This document shows, in pieces, positions 1 through 13,354 of a DNA stretch of 64,000 nt. The position numbers and the translations under genes are program-made. This stretch comes from Phycomyces blakesleeanus NRRL 1555(-) (taxonomy: Eukaryota > Mucoromycota > Mucoromycetes > Mucorales > Phycomycetaceae). Every line of letters begins with the position of its first letter. Position 1 is the first letter of the stretch. The notes beneath the pieces were generated by a model that was not told the DNA's origin, did no database searches, and saw only the letters and a program-made list of their open reading frames with translations. Where the stretch lies: contig NW_017265147.1 of the NCBI RefSeq assembly GCF_001638985.1, forward strand, positions 403,545-467,544. The letters run 5' to 3'.

Positions 1-765
1 TTGTAGGTTATTGTGTGTGAATATCATTTTGTGACGATCTTCTTCTGCGATCTTGAAGCAATGGAACACACTTTTCAAGTTGAGGGTCGTGAATATTTTT
101 GTGCCAGTGATGGTGGCAAAGATATCCCTAATTAATGGTAATGGGAATTTATCGTCTGGTAGCAATTTGTTAATATGACGTGGGTCTAAGCATGGCCTCT
201 TTCCAGTTCTGTTGCCATAAACGTCTTTTTTATTGGCTAATGTAAGAGGACTATTCCAGGCTGTATTTACTGGTGCTCTTACAATGGCACCTTCTTTTAA
301 CCAATTGTTAACAGCTTCATCTATTACAGGTCTTAACGCATATGGTAATGGATACTGTCATTGATAGGTTTTTGCACCTTCAGCAGTCTTGAGTTCCGCT
401 ATTGACTCTGGTACTGTGCAAAATGAAGTTTTAAGTATTGCTTCATTATCTTCTATGTAGCAAGCTATTGTGCTCATAAACTGATCATGTTGTTCTTTAG
501 TACTGTACGGTGAATTGTTAGGTTCAAGATCATTCTCTATTTCTTGATTTTCCCTAGTACTGGTTTTAATGTTCCAGTCTACAGCTACTCCAGATAAAGT
601 GATACCAAGTTTAGGTAATATATCTTGTCCTAATATTAAACTATCTTCTTGATTCATTTCCATAAGTTCAAAGGAATGTAAAAATTCATAGCCATTTGCA
701 TATGTCACTTTTAATAGTATATTTTTTTCAATACGTAAAGAAGAATGATTTTTCCTGGCAAACAA
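1..765 (-). pseudogene. Ty3/gypsy protease-reverse transcriptase fragment (element G0)
   Basis: This is the pol part of a gypsy retrotransposon that continues past the left edge. The minus strand of 358-765 reads as retropepsin-like sequence with a typical LGQDILPKLG segment. The same frame continues at 1-357 after an in-frame TGA (358-360) into the start of a reverse transcriptase, including RPVIDEAVNNWL, PLTLANKK and LPLIRDIF. The catalytic YxDD box would lie outside the window. A second in-frame stop, TAA at 817-819, separates this ORF from the protease DTGA motif upstream. Both stops sit inside otherwise conserved coding sequence, so this is a decayed copy rather than a programmed readthrough. 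Confidence 0.8.
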
Positions 766-816
766 TAGTTGTCCTTTAACTTTTATTATTGAAGTCTTTA
801 TTGTATTGATGTAGAA

Positions 817-1945
817 TTATAAACTAAGACATGAAATCTGAGCCCCTGTGTCAATGAGACCTTGTATCTTATACTCATTCTGTAAGAGTATAGGTGTATA
901 TAATGAGAATGAATTCATTTTATCCTTCTGTTTATTATTATTTAACTTACCAAATGAGGCGTTCTCAAGCGTTTGGGTTATATGATTGATAGGTGAGGTG
1001 ATGTTTTCTTGTGTGGTACCAATGGCATTTACGGTCCTTGTTTTGGCTTGGAGATACTCTTGGCAGGTGTGGTGGTGTTGCCAAGGCTTGTTGCAATATC
1101 TACAGGTTTTATCTGTGTGCTTGTGTTTTTGAAGCATGCGACAGTTAGAAGTAACATGCATATCGTTGAACATATGTTGCGTGCAAAAGTACTTTCCTTT
1201 GTTTGTTATGTTTAGGTTACTTTTTCTGTTGTTGCAGTTGTTGTTGCAGTTGTCATACGGGTTACTTCTTTTATTGCTGGTCGATATACCATTAGCAAGA
1301 AGGAGTACCTGCTTAATCGTTTGAGGCATTTCTGAATATCGAGCAAACCAGGCTAACTTGACGTTGGAACTAAGTTCCGGAGTCAAGCTACTCATGAAAC
1401 GCATAGCAAGGTTGGCGTTTTCTTTTACGCCACCTTCTCTGCACGCTTTTTGAAATTTGATTCCATAGTCGAGGATCGATTTGTTGGGTCCCATTATCCT
1501 TGTAAAGACGAGGGATGCCATTTCCAATTGTCTGTCAAAAGAGTCAAACTTCTTGGTGATTATGTCTTTCACATCGTTCCAAGAGATGTCTTTTCCTTGT
1601 AAGTTCGATTTGTACCATGTGTCATGATCATGGTCGAAAGACATTGGCAGACAAATTTTCCATGCTGAATCGATATTGGTCTTGCCTGCTGTCAGAATTT
1701 TTTTGAAACATTGATAGGAAGTGTGATACCAAATCGTAGACTGGTTCCTTTGGATTTTGTACATTATTGCCCATGATCTGAAACTTGGGTATATTGCGGA
1801 AAGAAATGGAGATGCCATCTGGTGAGACCTTTGGATCTTGGAACATGTTGCATCGTTGGTATTGTTGGAGTCTGTTGAGTAAGGCGTTGGTAACGTCTAT
1901 TTCCCTTTGAATGCTTTTGAGTACCTGACTGTCTGAGTTGTTCAT
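817..1945 (-). pseudogene. Ty3/gypsy gag plus start of protease (element G0)
   Basis: The gag polyprotein starts at ATG 1945 in one frame and continues in the frame of 817-1818 after an apparent frameshift near 1630-1660. The centre (IITKKFDSFDRQLEMAS, SILDYGIKFQKACREGG) resembles a retrotransposon capsid domain. An Asn/Lys-rich linker and a degenerate Cys/His zinc-knuckle region (CRYCNKPWQHHHTC) follow. The last residues carry the aspartic protease active-site motif LIDTGAQ. The gag and protease are therefore one reading frame, as in many fungal gypsy elements. The frameshift and the TAA at 817 make the copy defective. Confidence 0.75.
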
Positions 1946-2951
1946 GGACTCTTGGTTTAGTCACACCATTAATGTGCAAAGCTTGATCTCGGCACTGTCA
2001 ATCAATTGTACTGGCTTGGTCTTAGCTTATTTCTTTATATCTTGGTTGGGTCCTTCCATGATCATGTCATCATAGATGGGAATGTGTTCACTAGGTTCTG
2101 AAGTGAGTGGTTCAATGTGTAGTGACACTAGTGAATGGATGTATGTGTGTAAGATAGGTGGATGTGTAGATTGAAAAGTATAGATAGAATATAAATTTGT
2201 AAAGAATTCACTTTAAAAAATAAGGTATTTTGGATTGATTATAATAAACTTGAGATTGAAGAGATATGAAATGATATGGAGATGATGAATAAAGTGAGAC
2301 TTTTGTATGGTGGTTTATTGAGAAATTGTTGTATCTGTTGAAAGATGCTGTTTCTAGCTTGATGTTTTCTATCTCTTTTATATCTTTTTTACTTAGAAAA
2401 ATTTATCTTTTGTTCTTTGATATTCGTTCCTGTTGTTACTGTCTTTTGAGAAAATATTTTCATGTTATATTGTTTGCAATGGTTTAAGGAAGTATATTGG
2501 CTCTTGGATAACAACTACTTGTTGTTGGTGTTGTTTCAGATTACTACTTTGACTTGAGTCACGGATTTCTAAGTCAGTTAGTTTATATCCCAGATTCTGC
2601 AAATACAACAATATCAAAATTATAATAAATATTACTAAGTTGACTTTTTCATATATTTTTTTATTGATCTATATAATAATATTTCGATTTTTATAAGAAA
2701 ATGAATAAAAAAAATGAAAATTAATTTTTATTAATTCTGTACTTGCTCTTTACATATTTTTATACTTTTATATTATATTACTGAATTGACTTTATATAGT
2801 AAAAAAAATTAAAAAATTATTACTTAGTAAGAATTTGAACTTTCATTAGAAGAGATATATTTTATTTATTGTCAGAATGGCTTTTTGATAGTTTAAGATT
2901 AAATGTTTTTCCATGCCAAGCTTTTACATAGTTGCTATTTATATAATCTAT
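1946..2951. other. AT-rich stretch upstream of G0 gag; probable LTR/leader, no gene seen
   Basis: This kilobase lies 5' of the minus-strand gag and should hold the G0 leader and 5' LTR. Minus-strand AATAAA-like and TATA-like sequences occur at about 2280-2330. I could not identify a TG...CA pair, a primer-binding site or a matching repeat in the window, so LTR borders are not called. No protein-coding signal was found from about 2400 to 2951. Confidence 0.3.
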
Positions 2952-3839
2952 CACTGGAAAAATGGGTTCACATACACATGTGTAGGAATGGGTATACCAA
3001 TGTGTTTAGTTTAAAAATATGCATGGATTTGGGTGACCTGTAAACTATGGGCAGAGTACCTTAGACACTAGGTTTGTGACGAGCAGAACACTAGTGTGGT
3101 GTCAAAGCAAGGTGCCGCAGATATGACCAATTTGTATTCTCCATATAGTAATTACGTATGTACACTATAGGTGTTTGTGTAAAACTTATAGTTTTATTAA
3201 AATACTTTAAAGTGCGAGCTGATCCTAGATCTGATGGGGTTCCCCTTACTATAGTTACACATATCTTTGACACTAGAGTATAGGTACCTATACACTACTT
3301 TTTGTTCAAATATATCCAATCACAAAAGCCTCTTTATTGCTCTCAGTCTGTAACATACTCTTGTAAATTTGATATCCCATAATTATTGGGTTGCTTTGGT
3401 TTCATTTAAAGTTTATTGAAAAAGAATAATAGAATAATTCTAGATTGATGGTCTTGTGATAGTATTATATATTTTGGCTAATTTTTCCGCGGGCTCCTTG
3501 ATACTGTTTTATTTTGAGGATTGCTGCATAGAAAAAAGCACTAAAAAATGAAAATAATGGGCTTTTTTTGCTAGGATGCAACAGCCTTTGAAAAAATATG
3601 GGCAATATATTAATTATATAGTTTTGATAGTATACTTTTCAGTAATTTTTGCCAATCAATATATACTTAATATATACTTACATTGAAAATACTAGAAACA
3701 AATGGGTTGAACAAAAAGACACTGGGAATGTTAAACATGGCGTTTATTTCAATTTTCTTTGACTATAAAAAGGATCAGAGGAAATTAATTCAGGTAAATT
3801 ACGCAATAGAATAATTTATTTACATACCCAAAGCAAAAC

Positions 3840-4732
3840 AATTTATATGTAAACATCGATAGTACTTGTCAAGAGGTGATATAGTCTCTAGTAGAATATT
3901 GTATTACATTAATATACAGCATAAATAATATTGTAGTACATATAAAAACAATAAAAGAAAAAAAAGACTTACCATGTCAATGACGGTAACATGGGATGGT
4001 AGTTCTTGATGCATGGCATGTTTGAGAGAGGGTTGTTAATCTATAATAAAAGTCATATTTTTTTAGATAAATATAAAAAGTAAATAAAAATAAAGTAAAG
4101 TAAAATAAAATGTTACCATTTTCATGGCTGTGTTTAATTGCAGAGAGTGTTTTTGGCAATATGGCCTATAAGAAAGAAAAAAAAGTTAGAATAATTTTAT
4201 AAGATGATGGCATAAAGTATATTTACTAACCTTGGCTAATCTGAATTGCCTTTGTGAAGAGGATGTATCAGAAGTTAAAACGCGAGTGTCTATGACAACA
4301 TAAATAATTATTATTTTTTAGTTGTATGTATATATATAGTATTTTAAAGAGATTGTCTTACCAAAGAAAAACGAAGGGATATAAAAGTGTAAGAGAGGCA
4401 GAGTAAGTGTGTGCTTGCCTATTGCAGTGAAATGAATTAATTATTTTATTGTTTGTAAGGAAGTATTTTATTTTGCCAAGAAAATATGTCTTACCAGAAA
4501 AACGCGTGAATATAATAAAAGTTGGAAAGAGAGAGAGAAAAAATGAATTCAAGAAAAAATGAAACAAACCCAAAATCAGAAAAAAAAGAATAAAAAAGAC
4601 AAAAGAACAAAACGGGAAATAGGAAGGACAAGATAAAAAAAGAAAAGAAAAGAAGTGTATGTGTTTGAAACAAAAAAGAAAAAAAACCAATTGAGTCCAA
4701 AAAGATAATATAATGACGGATTGTCTTTCCAA
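3840..4732 (-). other. Possible multi-intron transcript in left arm of element A
   Basis: On the minus strand there is a run of strong intron-like units. Donors (GTAAG, GTTAG or GTAAC type) lie near 4493, 4362, 4230, 4117 and 3973. Each is followed within about 50-90 bp by a TTATAG- or CATAG-type acceptor. The exons between them would be about 50-70 bp. Parts of the putative exons read open across junctions, for example through TRVLTSDTSSSQRQFRLAK, but I could not obtain one uninterrupted frame. The block lies just upstream of, and divergent from, the accessory gene at 4977. Element E has a similar block in the same position. It may be a small gene, a decayed gene or a spliced non-coding RNA. 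Confidence 0.3.
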
Positions 4733-4976
4733 AGTTACAAGAGGATATTTTTGATATATTTACAATTCCATTTAGTATACTTATATAAAGAAGTTTTTTG
4801 GAATATCATAACACTTCTTGCTTACATACACACTCTCTCTCTTCCACTTCTTTACTTGCTCACATACATACTTGCTTGAACGTAAGAAATAAATCATTAA
4901 TTTGAAATCAAACATTGTGAATTAAAAGTTAAAAATTAAATAACTCAAAAATATACTTTATTTAATATTATAGATC

Positions 4977-6103
4977 ATGACTGGAATATGCCAAATTGCT
5001 CCTAATTCATCTGATGAATACAAAAATCTTTTAGTCAAGATGAAAGAAATGGAGAAATCCATGGTCGATGTACGTGGTGAACTCACCACAATGCATAAAG
5101 CCATTTGTGCTGGCTTTGGACAAGGAAATGAATCCCAGACATCTGCTTCTGTTTCTCTTGATAATCCTTCTGTTGCTGCCAGTTCCATTGTCAGAATTCC
5201 TGCTGGTGTCGCTTCTGAAATCAGCTGTGAAAACAAGGACAAAGTCTTTGTAAGTATTACTATATCCAATATTCTAATCATTAACCATTTTTGTTAAATA
5301 GAAGTTGATTCGAGGGTACATGCGGAGGGACAAATTTACTTCCAATGATCCTGCCCTTGTCAGTGCCAACGAGGCAAAGCCAAGGTGGGAAATGAATGTC
5401 TTCTTTAATAGAAGCCCTAACAAGGAGATCGTTGCCAATCTTCTTGGTTACCTGCTCCCAAAGTTTGTTGGGCAGGATATAAAAACAAGCAAATTCCATA
5501 CTATGGTGCACACAAACTTCCAGAGCACAACTTGTAAGGACAGAGAAGATCCTATGGTGCGAGCTGCCACTAACACTCATGGAAGACGAGCTGCAAGAGA
5601 AACTGAAGTGAGTGTTGTTTTATATTTCATCCCAAATTTAACCATAGAATTAATATTAATATATATATAAAATTACAGCACTTCAATCGCTGCGTAATGG
5701 CATATGTGTTAAACAAGGATGTCATTGATGCTTTAATGAAGAGAAACTGTTCTGGGATGATGATCAGATCAGCAATGTCTGAAGGCGAGTCAGAGGATGA
5801 GTTTCCTGGGAGACCTTGCAAGCGCATTGTAAAGGTTACCCGTCCTTTTTGGAGAAGTGATGAGGTAAATAATTTTGCAAGAAATAATTTTCTATATTTG
5901 AATAATATTTAACATATTATATATAAATATGTTTTTAGTTTAACAACCTCATCTTCAACATTGATGAGATTGTGAAAGAAAACTTGGGTAACAACATTCG
6001 CCAGTTGTTAGACAGAAACCTTGCCAGCCTGTCTGAGAAACCAGTTCCCGATGACGTTGCGTTATGTTTCCCTCCATGGACCCTTAGAGATGGACCACAA
6101 TAA
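4977..6103 (+). CDS. Element A accessory protein (possible TnpA-like partner), intact
   Basis: Four exons (4977-5249, 5302-5607, 5679-5864, 5939-6103) join in frame with GT-AG introns into about 309 codons without an internal stop. The N-terminus is heptad-like (YKNLLVKMKEMEKSMVDVRGEL), suggesting a coiled coil. A middle basic segment includes THGRRAARETEHFNRC. An acidic stretch, MSEGESEDEF, is followed by a basic segment and FWRSDEFNNLI. The last two features recur in the E and E' accessory proteins (DMLSDIESDEE, then basic residues and LVDEYF), and the length is similar (about 303 codons). I recognise no named domain. By position and pairing with the transposase I infer a DNA-binding helper comparable to plant TnpA. 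It is convergent with the transposase, with 170 bp between stop codons. Confidence 0.65.
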
Positions 6104-6273
6104 AAAAATAAAAATCATTGTTTATCTCATCTTATTTATTCTCATCTTCACAAACTCAATGCTGACGATTTATATAGAGATAGTAATTATTTTTCTCTGC
6201 CCTTTTTTGTTATTGTCATTTACTTTACTTTTTCTTTTTTAAAAAAGAAGGGATATTTATTATTGTTTTTTTT

Positions 6274-9113
6274 TTAAGTATAAAGCTTTTTTGGTAAGGC
6301 AATTACCAGTTTTTTTTGGACAAGTCCTGTTGTATGATTAGCAATTGCTACTTCTAAAGAGATTCTATGTACAGGCAAAATTGAATGATAGTTTGATGGC
6401 AAAGGTGTTGAACCACAAATATCAACTCCATCTTTCTCTTGTGATTCATCTCCAAGTAATGGAAGCCAGTTGACAAACGCAAATATATGTTGATCATGAT
6501 GAGTGGAATCGGCTTCATAGTAGGGCGACATTGAAGGAGGAGTAAATGAATGAATGAAGATATACTTGATTTGACAAGTGAAGGTTGTTTCTGTACTTCC
6601 ATCACTGCCAAGAAACAATGATTGGACATATGATCCGCGGCCAGTGGTGCCATTATTGCCATAGTACACTTGGCCAAGAATATTGATTGATTTCAACTTT
6701 ATAATCTGATTGTTGACAAAGAATGGAGAGGCAGCAGCATTTTGATAATGGATGAGATCAGGAGTGAGGTATGCAAGTTTATAGTATTCCAACAAATGGG
6801 GATAATTAATATCACTCATTGAAGAAGGTTTACTAACTGAAAGTGGAAAGAATGTAGGTGGGAGAGGTTTGTTGCCTAAGATAGGAATTCTGGTAGTTTC
6901 AGAAGAATCCACAAATGCTTGCAAAATGAATGGTGGCTGAACAATTGTGGAGGAGGCAGATGGCAAGGTAAAGACAGAAAGAAAGGGAGCTTGAGTGGGA
7001 CATGTGAGAGCAGAATTAACAAAATCACTTTTGTATATATCTTCAACAAAGCATCTCATAAATGTGGCTTCAAAACCGTTCTTGCTGTTTGTGCTGATAT
7101 TCTTGAGTAGGCCATTGTATCTCTCAAATGCAAAGAGCCAATAACTATACACTGGTCCAAAATCGAGAATAGTTTCTTGAATATGGAGGTGTAAGTGCAT
7201 ATTATAGGTAAGGATTGTGACAGTGTAAATTTCATTGCATTTTTCACAAAATTTTTCGAGATGTCTATGGGCGGTATTAATATCATCAAATGTAATGCTG
7301 GGCTTTACAAGGTGACAGCATGCATGGACAAAATCAATCCAGTTATTGAAATGCAAGGATGAGAGCACCAACTTCAACACCACAGGAGAATATATCAATA
7401 CCCATGACTTCCACTCATCTGCTTTCATAAATGCAAATTTTTTGCCAATTTTGCTTTTCAATGCAGTATATCCCCTTAATACAATCATCTTATCAGCTAT
7501 CTTTTGCATGGCTGTCAAATCTCTGTCTCCAAGAACACCACGTTCAATCCACTGATTCATCATTTTTTTGCTGTCCCCAAGAACAGGTTGTGCATGGGAT
7601 CAATGATTGTTCCATGTACTAGATCAAAGTATCCAAGGCGGTGCAACTGCGACCATCAAACACCATTTTCGATTTCCAGATGCTGCCTTTCTGAGATAGT
7701 AACTGCGTTCTTCCACTCCTCAGCATGCAGCCTATTCTCCTCACAGTTACGACGACACCACTCAGACTCTTTAAATCCATGGAAATCAATCTTGTTTGTG
7801 CTGTCAAGGCGAGTGAAATGACGGTTGCACTTAAAGCATGTGCAAGTGCTATTATGCGCAGTAAATCCGCTGGTCTTTCTGGCAGCTGGGATGTTGCAGG
7901 CAACCATCATCAATGCAGCACAAATCACTTCGCCAGCAGAAGACTCGAATGTTGGGATTCTTACCCCACGATACAGTTGTATCAACTCATCTATCATTGG
8001 CTCAAGATAGTTATTTATCTCATTGGTTTTAGGCTTCTTGGGACCAGGCATAAGTCCTACAAGGATTACGTTCTCAGCTTTAAACTGGTCACTGCAAGGC
8101 AAGTTGTTAATGGCCAAGTAGATTGCACCACAGGAGTATGTAACTTTATTGAACAGCTGGAACCAGTCGATATTGAGTGTCAGCATCAGCAAATGAGGCT
8201 GCTCAACAAATGAAGCACGATTACTATCCTTGAGTTCTTTCCAAACCGCACCGTCATACACATCACACATTGTGTCTACTAATTTTGGCTCTGTATTCCA
8301 TTGACGTATCTTTTCTTTGAAGCCTGGACGAGTAAAAAAAAATTTGAGCGCATTTTTGATGGACTGGTAATGGAAACTACACTTGGGAATCAAAGCACCA
8401 GACGAAGATTTCTTTGTCAATTCACAGTTACAAGCTGCATGAGCACCTGTCTTTACAAAGATGCAGCAAGGAGGGACAGATTAATTTTCTTCATAAATTG
8501 CATGGCAATCCTCACAGGCCACAAATTGTCTTACGCCCTTGGAGAGCTCACAGAATCCCGTCATATGTTGAAGACCAGGCAGACTTGTGGGAAGCTGGAA
8601 GTCCTGCTTGTAAATCTTCAAGAGCTCATTGCTAACTCAATCAAGAAAACTGCGCCCTTGTTGACTACGTAGTGGGATGCAAATAGCACAGTGAATGTTG
8701 CGATGAATCTGTGTACAGGATTCTCAGGCATACTGCTGTTTGAAAACATGTCTATTTAAAAATATAAAAAAATATTATTTTTTTTTGACTTTTTTTTAGA
8801 TTTTTTTTGACTTTCATACAAACATTCAGTGTCGACTTCTTCAGCATCAATATCAACAGTATCTTTAGCATTCTCATTGCTCTCATACTCAAAGTCAATG
8901 TCATTAAAACTGATATCAACCTCATAGTCCACTGACATAGGGGAGATATCCAAAATGGGTAAGTCAGACTGACGTGCAAGAACTTCTACGGATCCAGATT
9001 CTTGGACTACAATAGCTACAAATATGGAATATAATAAGAAAGTTGGTTTTTTTGATACCCAAATAAAAATTTCTTATACTCTGCATCAACGTTCATTACA
9101 TGTCTCTGTGCAC
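6274..9113 (-). pseudogene. CACTA Tnp2-like transposase of element A (exons 2 onward)
   Basis: This is the main body of a DDE transposase that would cut the element at its CACTG termini. It aligns by eye along its length with the E transposase. It includes an acidic N-terminal region (8760-8953), a Cys-x2-Cys segment (ACEDCHAIY), a segment ending in DYDGAVWKEL-type sequence, LTLNIDWFQLF, LVGLMPGPKKPK, CNIPAARKTSGF with a CFKC knuckle, and IIDPMHNLFLGTAKK near 7575. The C-terminal part (6274-7563) is uninterrupted. Lesions are a frameshift and stop near 8640-8650, TAA at 8481-8483 and TGA at 7656-7658. Exon 2 (9080-9113) is 34 bp where a multiple of three is expected. Exon 1 lies 4.3 kb away, beyond transposon B. 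Confidence 0.8.
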
Positions 9114-9135
9114 CTGTGTTTAATATAAAAGCTAT

Positions 9136-12100
9136 CACCATAGGAGATTTTTCTAGTGTTACAAATGACTGTTTTGTATGACGGTGGCTCGATTTCCTTT
9201 TTTGGACTTACTATTTTTGAAGCTTCACGATTTTAAAAATAGACCAAATTTGAAAAATAGAATGCTGACAAAAAAAAATCTTCGGTTTGAAAAAAATATT
9301 TTTATTTTTATTTTGTGGGTTGAAAATATGGGGGTCATAAAATACTAGGCTACCAGTATCAGCCTAGTACTGGCTGTTATTGCAGGGTAGACAGGAGCTG
9401 CTGGTACTGGTAGCTATTATTATAAATAAAAAGCTAGCTAGCTACTTCAATACAATTTACAAAATAAAAAAGCTATGGATAGGACCTTTCTATTTCATTG
9501 AGCTTGAAGTGTTTCAAACCTATATAGACGACAAGAATGATTAGTGGCTGCAATCTTTAAGAGTTGTTTCCAATAAGTTATCTTTGATAATAATGATAAT
9601 GAATAAATCTAGAGTAAGACATAAATTTGTTTTTGTTAATACTCATATTGTATAGACTACTCTTAATGTCAACACATGTACCTTTATAAGCTTAAAAAAT
9701 TGTTGGATCTTATACTATTTTGAGATTAAATGTGATTAGTAAATGCCAATTAAAATAAATGATCTTTTATATTGTTTTTTAGAAGCCGTCATATATATCA
9801 TACCATAGATTTTCGCGAGAAGAACATGTTATTGTATACTAGCATTAAAAGTTTGATTAGTAACTTGATTGTGTTAAAAAAATACAGAGTAAAGAATGTT
9901 TTGGTTTTTTTTATTTTTTCTTGGTTTTTTAAAATCTCAGCAAAATAATGCAATTTAATTGGTTTGTTCACAAAATAGACACGTTGTAACTTGAACAAAA
10001 TTAAGAGGTACACGTTAATTCTATCTATCTTTTTGTCTTTACCTCCTTTACATTACAAACAATAATGAACAGAGTAACAAAAAAACTTGCCCCAGGAAGA
10101 GTATCAGTACCTACTCCAAGAATTCCAGGCCAACTCAACTTCAGTCTTGTTGACATTGGCAAGTCTTGCTCACTTTGTGAGAAGACCTTTAAAGATCACT
10201 GGAATCTTAAAAGACATTTGCAAAGATGCCATGACATAATGGAAACAGTTGCAGATGATATGAGCATAGTCCAGGAGACCGAATATCAAGATATACAGAT
10301 GAGCGACAGCCCAAAAAATCCGCTTACACCAAGTGAAAGTGTGGAAGAGGAATCAGACGTTGATAATGAATACTACAACAGTATCTTAAATTATGACGAG
10401 TGTGAAGAAAGTGATGATGGAAGTAGAGTTGGCAATAGTGATTTTGATGTTGAGGAAAACACAGAGCCAAACGCAGGCATTCCTCTGTTTAATCACATCT
10501 TGAACAACATGTCTGCTTTTGCTGATAACAACGAATCTTCAATAGATGAAGAGGATGAATTCCAGAGTGAAGTGTTTAACTCTACCGCCTGGAACAGATT
10601 TACACCAAATACTCATCCATTTAAAGATATCCAGACAATGATTTTGCTCGCACTTGTCAATGGTGATAACGACATGATTTCTTGTAGAATGTTAAAGAAG
10701 ATATTATTTACCATCAATCTTCTTCTAAAGATCCACGAAGAAGCTATTAGAAAAGATATTTCTTTCAAGTTGCCCCGGTTAGATGCACTCTGGAATTATC
10801 AGACACGAAAAGGATCGAACATCCCAATTTTCAAATCGAAAAGTTTAGATGTTACTCTTTCTGACAGCACAAAAGTCACCGCATTCCTTAACTTGCCTTC
10901 TGAGCACATCAAACTCCTTGCTGCCGATCCTATAAAGTCAAAATCAATCTTTTCTTTACCTGATCGCATGCCAAACCAATCTGTCTGTCTTCAACAAGGA
11001 GAAAAATGGAGAACAAATACATACTTCCAACAGCCCATGTTTACTCACAACAATGTTGATTTCTGGTCTGGTGACATTGTTCTGTTAAAAGATTGCTTGC
11101 CTAACATTCGCTTTCTGGTGGAATCTTTCCATACAATGGATACATCTAATGTCTTCTCTCATGGATATATTTTTCGAACTCCAAAAGATGGTTGTAGCAT
11201 TGGCATCGAAATCAATCATACCGACATAAATATTGAATCATTTCTCTCTGTCGACACAACCCCATTAAACACCTCCTTATGTTGCAGCATCTCTCCTGAC
11301 ACAATTATCTTGCTCATTCCAACTCATCGTAAATTACTTGAAGAAGAACATTTTCTGAAGAGGCTTATATGTGACAGAACTGACCAAGAAAACAACCAAA
11401 GAAAATATTACAAGGTAAAGATTGCACCTGTAATTCTTTTCTCAGATGATACTTCTGGAAACACCTCTAAGCAATTTCATCCATACGAGAGCTGGTTGAT
11501 GAAATGTGCGGCCCTCTCTTTTGAAGAAAGGTGCTCCATAGAGAATATCTTATTTATATCAGCAATTCCAAAGAAAAAAGGTGCAAACGCTGCCTTGTTG
11601 TTACCTGAAATTGTTGATGATTTGAAGAAGCTAGAAAACGGCGTGGTAATGTTCTCTGCAGAAGATAATGCATATGTTCTTGTGGTATCTCTTTTACTTT
11701 TGATTGAGGCAGATACACCTTGTCACTCAGAGCTTTGCGGTTTAGGTGCGCCCAACTCAACTTACCCTTGTAGAAAGTGCTACATTAAATTGCAAAGTCG
11801 AATCCCCAAGTTGAACGAAGTTGAATACTATACTAACAGGCATCCAACAAGAGCCAAGGATCATTATATCCAGGCCACTTCTACGCCAGACAGAGATACA
11901 GTGATCCCTGATATTTCTTACTTTGACAACAAAAACACAGCAGAAGAGTTAAGTTTTAAAAACAAGTCAACAGACAAACTGCTAGAACTTAAAGCATATG
12001 ACCAGTCAAAAGACACTCCTGCTGAAATATTGCACTACATTCTCCTTGGCATTGCAAAGTATCTTATCACCAATCTGGTTAAAGTTGTCTTGAACAAAAA

Positions 12101-13354
12101 CAAAAAAGAACTAGAAGAACTGTTTGATTATGTTAAAGACTACAAAAATTCCAGAGGCATATCAAGAGTGTTTACAAGGTCTCTCACCCATGCCGGTTCG
12201 TTTCTTGGTAGAGATTTCAAGGTACTAATCCAAATACTTCCGGTAATCCTGGCCATAAAGTTTGCAGATACAGAAGTATTACAGTAAATCACTCCCCTCT
12301 TTGTTCGTCTTGGCTGTCTATGCTCTCTAGTATTTGTTTGATCTATTGACAATCAATACGAGACATATATCAGTGAAGTAGACTCTGCCGTTAGAAGTCT
12401 AATTGAAGCCCTACACAAATACGACACTAACTGTAAACATAAAAAACATGCATTCTATACGTCCAAGCCAAAAGTCCATCTGTTGACCCATCTACCTGAA
12501 GATTTACAAAGATTTGGGCCTGCTCTTAACTACGAGACCGAAAAGGGAGAGCAGTTCAACAAGCACATTTGTGAACACTTGTTTCATACAAACCGTATGA
12601 ACACATCGAAAGATATATGTCTCAAATTTGGTAAACAATATATGACAAGACATATTATTGATGGTAGTTCATGGATAGGCAAGAATGGTTTAAGGGAAAC
12701 CCATGAAAAAGCTATTGCAGAATGTATGCAACAAAACTCTGATGGGAAATTCCATGAAACTTTGCTCAGTGGGTCCAGAGAATTTGCAGACAACAACAGT
12801 ACAGGTTTGACCCCTGGAAGGATATTAAAAGACAATACATTTGCTCTATTTAGACAAAGCAATAGACATATCATCATTGGAATGGTGCTTTTTTCTAAAG
12901 TATACCATTTGTATATCAAATATCCATCCGCACATGCTGTTCACAACAATTATCATCTAGCACTCAAATATGCTGATGATATATACACGCCACTAGATGA
13001 ATTGAAGGTTGTTTGTCTATTAGACATGCATCTGAAAGTTGGCTGTAAATATGTTGTTAACCTCAACAAATTTGGTTCATACTAGTCCTTCCTTTATTCC
13101 TTTTATTAATTTTTTATATCTTTTTTTTTATCTCAATAAAACATTCCAATTTCTTTAAGTCATTTTTTAGTTCTCTTCTGTTACACTAGAAATACATTTG
13201 TAGATGTCTGTACTGCAAGCATTCCCTTATAAAGAACACAAGTTTTGATTTATAAGTATAAAAGGAAATTACATGAGCAATATATTTAGTAAGTCAATAA
13301 GATAACAGATGCATTTTCAATTTCCTAATTTGATATCAAATTTCATCCGTGGTG
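9136..13354 (+). mobile_element. DNA transposon B, nested in intron 1 of A's transposase; ends tentative
   Basis: The tentative ends are CACCATAGGAGA at left and, reverse-complemented, CACCACGGATGA at right: a 10-bp imperfect TIR differing by two transitions. If the segment 9136-13354 is removed, the host intron shrinks to about 65 bp (9114-9135 plus 13355-13397). That is the normal intron size here; the equivalent intron in E is 72 bp. Only a 2-bp AT flank matches, so the TSD is unresolved. The element carries one transposase reading frame on plus. I saw no accessory gene. Its left arm (9180-9480) contains a sequence repeated in inverted orientation at 39720-39990. Confidence 0.5.
10065..13085 (+). 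pseudogene. CACTA/Plavaka-like transposase of element B, intronless, two nonsense codons
   Basis: One frame of about 1006 codons runs from ATG 10065 to TAG 13083. It is broken by TAA at 12285-12287 and TGA at 12339-12341. The N-terminus has a clear C2H2 finger (CSLCEKTFKDHWNLKRHLQRCH). A long Asp/Glu-rich region follows to about residue 170. The core contains ILFSDDTSGNTSKQF, a segment beginning ADTPCHSELCGLGAP, and CRKCYIKL. After the stops come LTHLPEDLQRFGPAL and ETEKGEQFNKHICEHLFHTN. This layout is widespread among fungal CACTA/Plavaka-type transposases, recalled from family knowledge and not searched. It differs from the transposases of A, C, D, E and F in having no introns. Confidence 0.7.

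Noticed and set aside
4358..4732. 124-codon Phe/Ser/Leu-rich minus ORF
   Set aside because: It is low-complexity pyrimidine-rich sequence spanning clear donor sites, not a plausible protein.
9136..9158. CTAGTG at 9153-9158 considered as the right terminus of element A
   Set aside because: CACTAGAAAAAT resembles A's left TIR, but the flank (TTA) does not match TAT. The end at 13790 gives a matching TSD and includes the missing exon 1.
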